From the NCBI GenBank assembly GCA_025351525.1, contig JANXVV010000310.1, positions 1 through 8,107 of the forward strand: 8,107 nt of DNA, given 5' to 3'. A program made the position numbers and the translations under genes. This document shows, one piece after another, positions 1 to 5,682 of the stretch (position 1 is the first letter of the stretch; the number at the start of each line of letters is the position of its first letter). The notes beneath the pieces are model-generated. The model was not told the DNA's origin and made no database searches. It was given only the letters and a program-made list of their open reading frames with translations. The DNA comes from Humisphaera sp. GTDB lineage: Bacteria; Planctomycetota; Phycisphaerae; Tepidisphaerales; Tepidisphaeraceae.

Positions 1-534
1 GAGAGGTTTCCGGGCGCCTACATCACCAGCAATCGGGATGGCGAATACGACATCGTCCTCGTCAACGACACCCTTCGATCGGCCGGTCAGGAATCTTCCA
101 AAAAACCGCTGCAACCCGTGACCCAACCGCCGCTTCAGCAGGCGATCCACATCCACGTCTTCTGGCGGCCCGTGGAAGGGGCGATGATTAAGGAATCGTC
201 CATCACCAACGCGATCGTCCACTGGTACGTCTTCAGCGGTGAAGGCTCGCGAGGAAACGACATGCTGCATTATCAGGGTGCGGCCTTCGTGACGTTGGAC
301 GCCAAGCGGGAAACCGCGCGGATCATCATCGGCGACGGGCAGATTGCTCCGCGTCTGATGAAGGGGAATATCAAAGATCCGATCGGGCCGTCGAAAATCA
401 CCGGCACAGTACTGGCCGTCCGCAACGATGCGCGGGTTCGCGAGTTGCTGGCGAACTTTCAGGAAAAGGCATCGGGATCCAATCCGTTCTGGACGGAAGC
501 GGAAAATGACGTGATGCCGGCGGCAGTGAAATAA
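1..534 (+). CDS. Hypothetical protein, 3' part (start lies outside the window)
   Basis: The frame is open from the first base to a TAA at 532–534 and gives 177 residues with no stop, so the gene begins left of the window. I do not recognise a named family. The visible part opens with a beta-rich stretch (ERFPGAYITSNRDGEYDIVL). A Pro/Gln-rich linker follows at about residues 37–46, then a compact segment with HIHVFWRPVEG (50–60), TNAIVHWYVF (69–78), a probable beta strand AAFVTLD (94–100) and ARIIIGDG (106–113). The C-terminus is polar and has no transmembrane segment. The alternation of short hydrophobic strands and charged turns suggests a soluble or lipoprotein-type beta domain. A signal peptide cannot be judged because the N-terminus is missing. 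An internal GTG at 118 opens a shorter reading, but the upstream residues look equally protein-like, so it is probably not the start. The repeat doublet begins 6 nt after the stop. Confidence 0.8.
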   Translation, partial: ERFPGAYITSNRDGEYDIVLVNDTLRSAGQESSKKPLQPVTQPPLQQAIHIHVFWRPVEGAMIKESSITNAIVHWYVFSGEGSRGNDMLHYQGAAFVTLDAKRETARIIIGDGQIAPRLMKGNIKDPIGPSKITGTVLAVRNDARVRELLANFQEKASGSNPFWTEAENDVMPAAVK

Positions 535-540
535 GCGAGA

Positions 541-608
541 TGGCATGGGCGTCTCGCCCATACATTTTTTTACTTGCAAAGAAAAGCACGGGCGAGACGC
601 CCATGCCA
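541..608. repeat. REPIN-like doublet of palindromic repeats, locus 1
   Basis: Left arm 541–559 (TGGCATGGGCGTCTCGCCC) and right arm 590–608 are perfect 19-bp inverted copies. They are separated by a 30-bp AT-rich loop containing T7 (565–571) and an A-rich stretch that could partly pair with it. Each arm is itself a small hairpin: 545–561 has a 7-bp stem around TCT, and 590–602 a 5-bp stem around AGA. The same unit recurs at 4600–4620 and 4638–4658. Two hairpin units in a doublet filling an intergenic gap fit a REP/REPIN-type element. The doublet architecture is seen in the sequence; mobilisation by a RAYT-type (Y1) transposase is only inferred, and none is encoded here. It may also end transcription of the upstream gene, because a T run follows the left hairpin after 3 nt. 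Confidence 0.85.
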
Positions 609-614
609 CCTGCT

Positions 615-628
615 TTTCAAATTTGAAA
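615..628. other. 14-bp perfect palindrome before the GNAT start
   Basis: TTTCAAATTTGAAA is a perfect palindrome ending 3 nt before the ATG at 632. Its left half (TTTTCAAA from 614) matches the outer flank of the second repeat doublet (TTTTTCAAAA, 4663–4672). It may therefore be the edge of the repeat element rather than an operator. A regulator binding here would overlap the translation initiation region. No regulator is encoded nearby. Confidence 0.4.
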
Positions 629-631
629 TTT

Positions 632-1027
632 ATGCCCGAGTTCATTTACGATCCTTCGATCTCACCGACCCCGGGACTGATCCAAACGATTCGCATGAAT
701 GACGGTCAGGCTCCCATCGGCACCGCCATCTGGCAATCCGCCACTGCCTCGGATGATGGCGTGGCTCAAATCCTTGACTTCAACATCACCGCCGCGCTCT
801 GCCGTCAGGGGAATGGGAAGCAACTGCTGGCCGGTCTCGTCGCCCAGATATTGGCGTATCATCGCAGCCGCGATATTCCCGCCCGCCGCCTGTGGATTCT
901 CCTTCGCCAGAAGCGCCATGTGATCGCCCGCGCGTTTTTCGCCTCGCAGGGATTCACCCACATTGCCACCGTCAAGGAAGTGCTGCGGGACGAGGATGGG
1001 CTAATTTATGTCCGCACGTTTGACTGA
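632..1027 (+). CDS. GNAT-family N-acetyltransferase, small
   Basis: A 131-residue protein with the GNAT fold signature. A beta strand, VAQILDFNIT (44–53), leads into the acetyl-CoA pyrophosphate loop CRQGNGK (57–63) and a following helix LLAGLVAQILAYHRSR. Motif B appears as ARAFFASQGFTHIATVKEVL (99–118), matching the usual 'A..FY...GF' ending. The canonical loop is Q/R-x-x-G-x-G/A; here the first position is Cys57 and Arg is next, a mild deviation. The substrate cannot be predicted. I start at ATG 632. The longer frame from 545 would translate the repeat doublet and add 29 residues unlike any GNAT N-terminus. There is no clear Shine–Dalgarno sequence before 632, so this start rests on domain length and repeat exclusion. 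The stop lies 15 nt before the first GTPase, so co-transcription is likely. The protein could modify a GTPase or be an unrelated passenger. Confidence 0.8.
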   Translation: MPEFIYDPSISPTPGLIQTIRMNDGQAPIGTAIWQSATASDDGVAQILDFNITAALCRQGNGKQLLAGLVAQILAYHRSRDIPARRLWILLRQKRHVIARAFFASQGFTHIATVKEVLRDEDGLIYVRTFD

Positions 1028-1030
1028 TCC

Positions 1031-1037
1031 AAAGGTG
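1031..1037 (+). promoter_or_regulatory. Ribosome binding site of first GTPase gene
   Basis: AAAGGTG lies in the 15-nt gap between the GNAT stop and the ATG at 1043, with 5 nt between AGGTG and the start codon. It favours 1043 over the in-frame ATG at 1052, for which the spacing would be 14 nt. Confidence 0.6.
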
Positions 1038-1042
1038 ACAGA

Positions 1043-2803
1043 ATGTGGGCGATGACCTCTTCGCATACCCTCGATTCCCGTCTCGCCGCGCTCGATAAAG
1101 ATCTCGGCGAGTTGCGCGGGAATTTGCCCGGGTCCGTTGCGACCGCCATCGAACGGTGGCGCACCGACGCGGCGGCGCTGCGATTTCATCTCCGCGACAC
1201 TGCCAAACATCCCCCGCTCATCGCGATTCTCGGCGGGACCGGAACCGGCAAAAGCACGCTCGTGAACCGGTTGCTCGACAGCAACGTGTCCGCCGCCAAC
1301 TTCCGCCGCACCTTCACCGCCGGTGCCGTCGCCATCACCGCCGACCCGGCGAATCTGCCCCCGAACTGGCTCGCCCTGGAACATCATCTGGCCGTCGAAA
1401 CGGAATTGCCCGCGCGCGGTCAACCGGACACGCTGATCGTCGTCACCTCGCCGCAACCTCTCGCGGCGAAGGTCACGCTCATCGACACGCCGGACCTTGA
1501 CGGCGACCAACCGCAGCATCACGTGCAGGCCGACCGCGTGTTTCGGTGGGCGAACGCGGTTCTGTTTCTGGCAACGCCCGAGAAATATCAGATGACCGAA
1601 TTGCTGCCGTACTATCGGCTGGCGCAGCGCTATGCGATCCCCGTCCTGTTTGCGATGAATAAATGCGAAGAGACAGTCGTGCTGAACGATTACGCGCAGC
1701 AACTGGAATCGGGGTTCGGCTATCGCGTGGCGGGAACCGCCGAAGCGGCGATAAATCATAACTCGCGATTGTTCGCCATCCCGCGCGATGATGCGGCGTG
1801 GAATTCACCGCCCGATTCGGATCTGGCCGCCCTTCGGGTTGCGCTTGGCGCGATTCATCCGATGGAAGCGGCGGACCGCGAGGCCGGTTTGTCCAATCGC
1901 GCCGCGGATTTGCTGGGCCGGTTGACGGATCAGGTCGTCGCCCCGCTGCGCGAGGCCCGCCGGGAAGCTGATCGATTGATCGCCGCCCTTCGCGGCATGG
2001 AATCGCCCGAGCCGGGGGTCGATGTCAACCCGATCACGCAGCAACTTCAGAAACGGCTGCAACAGCGCAGCGTGCTTTATCTAATGGGCCCCGGGCGCAT
2101 GATGGACCGTGTGCGGCAGGTGCCGGGTATGCTGGTCCGCCTGCCGCGAACGCTGTGGGATTCGGTGATTCGCGGCAAGCGAATCGCCATCAACGAACCG
2201 ACATCGACGGAGGATGACTCGCAGGTTCCCGATTTTCGCGCGAATCTGGTCGATCAATTCGCGGTGGTACAAAGCCGCATGGACGACTCGCTGCGCTCCA
2301 GCCCATTGGCCGCCCGATGGCTCGCGGAGCGGGCCGCGGCGTTCACGGCGGCACAGGTCAACCCGGACGATGCCGGCAAGATCGTCGATGAACAACTGGC
2401 CGAGCTGCGCGACTGGCTTGAAAAGCGATGGAACGCCACGCCGCGCGACACCCTGCTGATACTTCGCCTTTTGCGTCATCTTCCCGGCGGGCAAAAGCTG
2501 GTGCAGTGGGCCGAGGCTGCCCCGTATCTATTGGCGTTGATCGTCGCGACCCATCACGCGTTTTTCGGGCACATCGATCTGATGGTCATCGGCGGATACA
2601 GCCTCGCCACCTGGTTGACGGAAAAATTGAGCAACGAGGTGACCCACCACGTTCGGTCCACCAATCGCCGCATCGGGGAGCGATTCGCGAGGCTCGCCCA
2701 CGTGCAGATCGAGCGGCTTTGCGAATGGATCGATCAGCAGGTTCCCACCGCCCGCGCGTTGGACCGGCTGGAAAAATCGGTCGAGGAGTTGCATGTCGCC
2801 TGA
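1043..2803 (+). CDS. Membrane-associated P-loop GTPase, dynamin-like architecture (GTPase 1 of tandem pair)
   Basis: 586 residues. After an N-terminal helix of about 55 residues comes the Walker A/G1 loop GGTGTGKS (64–71). Switch II/G3 is D148-TP-D151-L152-D153, so the usual Gly is Asp and the catalytic-Gln position is Leu, as in HAS-type GTPases. H159 and E180-K181-Y182 follow at the same spacing as in the next protein. G4 is NKCE (206–209), with Glu for the usual Asp, and no SAK-type G5 loop is evident. A long helical region follows, with an amphipathic stretch rich in Met, Leu, Arg and Pro (343–379). Hydrophobic segments at about 491–506 and 511–526 probably form a membrane hairpin, followed by a basic, helical C-terminal tail. 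GTPase–helix–membrane order resembles bacterial dynamin-like proteins and YfjP-type GTPases, but I assign no named family. The last 11 nt overlap the next gene, so the two are probably translationally coupled. Confidence 0.88.
   Translation: MWAMTSSHTLDSRLAALDKDLGELRGNLPGSVATAIERWRTDAAALRFHLRDTAKHPPLIAILGGTGTGKSTLVNRLLDSNVSAANFRRTFTAGAVAITADPANLPPNWLALEHHLAVETELPARGQPDTLIVVTSPQPLAAKVTLIDTPDLDGDQPQHHVQADRVFRWANAVLFLATPEKYQMTELLPYYRLAQRYAIPVLFAMNKCEETVVLNDYAQQLESGFGYRVAGTAEAAINHNSRLFAIPRDDAAWNSPPDSDLAALRVALGAIHPMEAADREAGLSNRAADLLGRLTDQVVAPLREARREADRLIAALRGMESPEPGVDVNPITQQLQKRLQQRSVLYLMGPGRMMDRVRQVPGMLVRLPRTLWDSVIRGKRIAINEPTSTEDDSQVPDFRANLVDQFAVVQSRMDDSLRSSPLAARWLAERAAAFTAAQVNPDDAGKIVDEQLAELRDWLEKRWNATPRDTLLILRLLRHLPGGQKLVQWAEAAPYLLALIVATHHAFFGHIDLMVIGGYSLATWLTEKLSNEVTHHVRSTNRRIGERFARLAHVQIERLCEWIDQQVPTARALDRLEKSVEELHVA
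2783..2788 (+). promoter_or_regulatory. Ribosome binding site of second GTPase gene, inside the first
   Basis: GAGGAG lies within the last codons of the first GTPase gene, 4 nt before the ATG at 2793. It supports that start and an 11-nt overlap (ATG 2793, upstream stop TGA 2801–2803), an arrangement typical of coupled translation at near-equal stoichiometry. Confidence 0.65.
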
Positions 2804-4562
2804 ACTCGACCAACTCGTCACCGAAGTCGCCGACCTGATCGGCGTCGCCAGGCCCGGCTGGCTGGAAAACGATGCCCCTTCCCTCGCTGAAACCACCGGC
2901 GGGCCCGAGGCGGATCGGTTTTATCTCATCGGGTTGATCGGTGGAAAAGACGTCGGTAAAAGCGCGCTCGTCAACGCCATCGTCGGCCAACCGATCACGG
3001 CCCAAACCTCGCACGGTCCCGGCACGGAAACGGTCATCGCCTACGCCCACGGCAATCAAATTGAACCGTTGCGCGAGTTGCTGGAGCGCGAAGTTCGCGG
3101 CCGATACCGGATCGTTGAGCACCACATCCCGCGCCTGTTTCGACAAGTGTTGCTGGACCTGCCGGACATCGACAGCCATTGGGCCGATCACGTGGCGGTC
3201 ACGCGAAAAATGCTACGGCATATGCTGTTCCCGATCTGGGTGCAGAGCATCGAAAAATACGCCGACCGCCAGCCGCAGGAATTGCTGGCGAAAGTCGCCG
3301 CCGGAAACGCGCCGGGGAATTTCGTGTTCTGTCTGAACAAGGTCGATCAACTCGACAAACCGCTCGCCGGCTCATCGCTTCCCGACTCAAACCCGATCCG
3401 GGAATTACAGACCGACTACGCCGCCCGAATTCAAAAAGTGCTCTCCCTCGATCACCCGCCACGCGTGTGGGCGATCAGCGCGCTGCACGCCGATCGATAC
3501 GAACTTCCTCCTCTGCGCGATCTGCTGGCCCAGCAGAAGTCTGAAGAGGCGGTTCGCGACTCGAAGGCCAAAGCCGCCGCGCGGCAAAAATCTTCCGTCC
3601 TGCAATGGCTCACGGCCCAGGATCTTCCCGCCCGTGCCGCGCGGCTGGCCCGGTTGCGCGAGGAAGCCGTGGAATTTATCGACGAACGGCTCGGCGCACC
3701 GCTTTTGGAAGCCGCCCTGCCCCGACTCACCGAGGATCCGATCTATCGCCAATCGGTGCTTGATGACTGCATGGGCAAACGCATCGCCCGCTGGCCGATC
3801 GTCAACATTCTGCATGGCCTGTTCGCCACCGTCGGGGCATTTCTACGTCGCAACGCCGAACCGATCGCCCGCCCGCTCACCGGAAGCGGCGGCGAGGCGC
3901 TCGTCGACCAGCAACTGGCTGCCGTCTCCGCCCCCGCCCATGCCCGCACGCTTTCGGAGATGATTCAAACGACCTTCGCCCTTTTGCAGCAGTCGCACCC
4001 GGCGGTCAGCGCGCTGTACTCGGATCGAAAATTGTGGGAGTCCATCCCCGCCGCGATGGCCGCCGCCGAATTACGCGATGGATTGATCGGCACCGTCAAC
4101 CGTCAGCGCGCCATCGCCTGCTCCCGCGTCGACCGCAACGGCGGCGGTTGGATGGCCGGCGCAACCCGAATGCTTCTCACCATCGGCGCACTGCTCTGGT
4201 TCCCTTTCATCCAACCCCTCGTCAAAAGCCTCATCGCCAACGCCCGCCATACCGATCCGTCAAAAACCCCGCCCGATTTTCTGCTGATCTTCGTCGACCT
4301 TCTCGACATGAGCTATCTGTTGAAAACCCTAAGCTTTTTCCTCATCTATTTTTCCGCAATCTGGTTGATCCTGCGTTGGGACACGCAACGCCGCGTCTCC
4401 CGCCAATTCGCCCGATGGCGGCGACTGGAAAACATGGACCCGCCCCTGAGCCTCGCCGGCTGCACCCTGCAATGGCTCGCCCATCTCATCGACCCGGTGC
4501 GGCTGGCCCTCGAGCAAATGGAAAGCCTGGTCAAGCGGATCGATGCTCTGGCGGAAAAGTAG
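2793..4562 (+). CDS. Membrane-associated P-loop GTPase, dynamin-like architecture (GTPase 2 of tandem pair)
   Basis: 589 residues with a full set of G motifs. G1 is GGKDVGKS (50–57). Candidate G2 Thr residues lie in GPGTET (75–80). G3 is D122-LP-D125-I126-D127, again Asp for Gly and a hydrophobic residue at the Gln position. G4 is NKVD (182–185) and G5 is SAL (229–231). H133 and E154-K155-Y156 sit 11 and 32 residues after D122, exactly as in the first GTPase, so the two are paralogues. A helical region follows with a hydrophobic stretch WPIVNILHGLFATVGAFL (334–351). Strong membrane segments lie at about 458–477 and 496–528, the latter long enough for one bent or two short helices. The C-terminus is a short helix near the membrane. 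It probably acts at the inner face of a membrane with GTPase 1, for example in membrane remodelling; this is inferred from architecture only. The TAG stop is followed after 37 nt by a terminator-like hairpin. Confidence 0.88.
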   Translation: MSPELDQLVTEVADLIGVARPGWLENDAPSLAETTGGPEADRFYLIGLIGGKDVGKSALVNAIVGQPITAQTSHGPGTETVIAYAHGNQIEPLRELLEREVRGRYRIVEHHIPRLFRQVLLDLPDIDSHWADHVAVTRKMLRHMLFPIWVQSIEKYADRQPQELLAKVAAGNAPGNFVFCLNKVDQLDKPLAGSSLPDSNPIRELQTDYAARIQKVLSLDHPPRVWAISALHADRYELPPLRDLLAQQKSEEAVRDSKAKAAARQKSSVLQWLTAQDLPARAARLARLREEAVEFIDERLGAPLLEAALPRLTEDPIYRQSVLDDCMGKRIARWPIVNILHGLFATVGAFLRRNAEPIARPLTGSGGEALVDQQLAAVSAPAHARTLSEMIQTTFALLQQSHPAVSALYSDRKLWESIPAAMAAAELRDGLIGTVNRQRAIACSRVDRNGGGWMAGATRMLLTIGALLWFPFIQPLVKSLIANARHTDPSKTPPDFLLIFVDLLDMSYLLKTLSFFLIYFSAIWLILRWDTQRRVSRQFARWRRLENMDPPLSLAGCTLQWLAHLIDPVRLALEQMESLVKRIDALAEK

Positions 4563-4583
4563 AATCAAATTCCGATTCGGGTC

Positions 4584-4672
4584 TTTTGAAAAACTGATGG
4601 CATGGGCGAGACGCCCATGCTTTTTGGCCGAAGAAATGCATGGGCGAGACGCCCATGCCGCCTTTTTCAAAA
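4584..4672. repeat. REPIN-like doublet of palindromic repeats, locus 2
   Basis: Two identical 21-bp hairpin units, 4600–4620 and 4638–4658, each have 9-bp arms (GCATGGGCG / CGCCCATGC) around AGA. They are separated by 17 nt that begins with T5. Outside them, 4584–4593 (TTTTGAAAAA) and 4663–4672 (TTTTTCAAAA) are perfect inverted 10-mers, which suggests the element spans about 89 bp. Unlike locus 1, both central triplets have the same orientation, so a long hairpin between the units would have an internal 3×3 mismatch. The element occupies the gap between GTPase 2 and the pseudopilin gene. The rest of that 206-nt gap shows only a weak TACAAT (4702–4707) that might be a -10 box, without a convincing -35. 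Confidence 0.85.
4600..4625 (+). terminator. Rho-independent-terminator-like hairpin after GTPase 2
   Basis: A 9-bp GC-rich stem (4600–4608 with 4612–4620) with an AGA loop is followed directly by TTTTT (4621–4625), the layout of an intrinsic terminator on the + strand. It is formed by the first unit of the repeat doublet and lies 37 nt after the GTPase 2 stop. Only the shape is evidence; the same unit exists elsewhere as a repeat, so termination may be incidental. Confidence 0.45.
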
Positions 4673-4757
4673 CATCCATTCCCTTTCCTCTCGCCTTCAA
4701 CTACAATCAGACTGCAAAGGCTTGCACTGACCTCGCCATGGGGTCATTGCCCAATCC

Positions 4758-4764
4758 AAAGGAA
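4758..4764 (+). promoter_or_regulatory. Ribosome binding site deciding the pseudopilin start
   Basis: AAAGGAA precedes the ATG at 4769, with 5 nt after GGA. It places the start just before the basic prepilin leader and excludes the longer in-frame start at 4640, which lies inside the repeat doublet and would add 43 unrelated residues. Confidence 0.65.
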
Positions 4765-4768
4765 TACG

Positions 4769-5572
4769 ATGCAAAAAGTTAAAAAACGTCGCGGCGCGTT
4801 CACGCTGGTGGAATTGCTGGTCGTCATCGGCATCATCGCGCTGCTCATCAGCATCCTTCTGCCGGCCTTAAGCAAAGCCCGCGAGTCGGGCAATCGGGTG
4901 GCTTGTCTGAGCAACATGCGCCAGATCGGCATGGCTTTTCTCCAGTATCTGAACGACAACAAAGATCGCTTTCCCCGCCCGGCCTCTTCGGTTACGGAAG
5001 AGGATTGGATTTATTGGCAACCGGCCCGGAAGCAGGAAGACAGCCGGATCGTTCCCTATCTGGGCGGATCATTTCTTCCCAAGGTTTTTCGATGCCCGTC
5101 GGATTCGGAGTTCGAAAGTCATCTGAATGGCTATAAGTACAGCTACACCGTGAATGAAACGATGTGCCGTCATCCGGGCGCCTTGACGGGATTGGACGCC
5201 ACGGGCACTGTGCCGGGGGTGCATGGCACCAACGCCGGCAAGTTGCCAGGCGACACATCGCCTGCGACCAACCCAAAAACGCCTTACACGCTCAAAGGGG
5301 TTCAGATTTATCATGCCGCCGAAAAAATCCTTCTGATCGATGAAAGCAGTACGACGATCGACGATGGCTGCTGGGCACCGCAGAATTACAAAGCGGGCGC
5401 CGCAACCAACCTTTTGTCGAATCGCCACGACAAGGGAAGCGAGGATAAAACCAATCTCAACGCCGGTCGGGGTAACGCCCTCTTCGCGGATATGCACGCG
5501 GATTTTATCTACCGTGTGTTGGCCCAAAACCCGAAGTACTGGGATGCAACCTGGGACGGCACGCTGCCTTGA
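4769..5572 (+). CDS. Prepilin-type / DUF1559-like pseudopilin protein
   Basis: 267 residues. The N-terminus is a type IV/type II prepilin signal: a basic leader MQKVKKRR, then G9-A10-F11-T12-L13-V14-E15 and the hydrophobic helix LLVVIGIIALLISILLPAL. With E15 as the +5 Glu, cleavage would fall after Ala10; cleavage after Gly9 would put Glu at +6. The helix runs into CLSNMRQIGMAFLQYLNDNKDRFP (47–69), typical of planctomycete proteins of this kind, and FRCPSD (107–112) is another family hallmark. The C-terminus keeps the form of the H-X9-DG domain but is degenerate: N231-X9-D241-M242, with RH (219–220) displaced upstream by about 10 residues (DKGSEDKTNL). These proteins are presumed to be envelope-anchored, pilin-fold surface or secretion components; the exact role is unknown. 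The gene appears monocistronic, with a repeat doublet before it and a 110-nt gap after it. Confidence 0.9.
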   Translation: MQKVKKRRGAFTLVELLVVIGIIALLISILLPALSKARESGNRVACLSNMRQIGMAFLQYLNDNKDRFPRPASSVTEEDWIYWQPARKQEDSRIVPYLGGSFLPKVFRCPSDSEFESHLNGYKYSYTVNETMCRHPGALTGLDATGTVPGVHGTNAGKLPGDTSPATNPKTPYTLKGVQIYHAAEKILLIDESSTTIDDGCWAPQNYKAGAATNLLSNRHDKGSEDKTNLNAGRGNALFADMHADFIYRVLAQNPKYWDATWDGTLP

Positions 5573-5682
5573 AGGATGAGCTTGTGCAAAAGATATGCTG
5601 AATATTCCATTGCTTAACCACTCTATTCCACTGCGCCACCGCGTAGATTTGATCTGGTGATAAGCAACGGATTTTAAGCGCC
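5573..5682. other. Intergenic region with 21-bp-phased direct repeat
   Basis: This gap is more AT-rich than its neighbours. It holds TATTCCATTGC (5603–5613) and TATTCCACTGC (5624–5634), a direct repeat with one mismatch and a 21-bp period, which is two helical turns. The first copy overlaps the palindrome GAATATTC (5600–5607). TTGATC (5649–5654) and TTTTAA (5672–5677), 17 nt apart, are a weak sigma-70-like pair. I see no terminator hairpin for the pseudopilin gene. Confidence 0.4.

Noticed and set aside
1001..1759. Long antisense open frame (252 codons) opposite the first GTPase
   Set aside because: The + strand frame has clear GTPase motifs. The antisense product is Arg/Gly/His-rich with no recognisable domain and is a GC-rich shadow.
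2586..3191. Antisense open frame (201 codons) across the GTPase overlap
   Set aside because: It is opposite well-supported coding sequence on both sides and has low-complexity, shadow-like composition.
541..4672. CRISPR array
   Set aside because: There are only two repeat doublets 4 kb apart, each palindromic, with no regular spacers and no cas genes.
4702..4707. TACAAT as a -10 box for the pseudopilin gene
   Set aside because: The hexamer 17 nt upstream (TTCCCT) matches a -35 box poorly, so it is not strong enough to list as a promoter.
4738..4782. 14-codon upstream ORF (MGSLPNPKEYDAKS) overlapping the pseudopilin start
   Set aside because: It has no ribosome binding site and no leader-peptide features; it is probably chance.
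5600..5645. tRNA-like fragment on the - strand (GGCGCAGTGG…GGTTAAGC resembles a D-arm)
   Set aside because: No acceptor stem, anticodon arm or T-arm can be formed around it.
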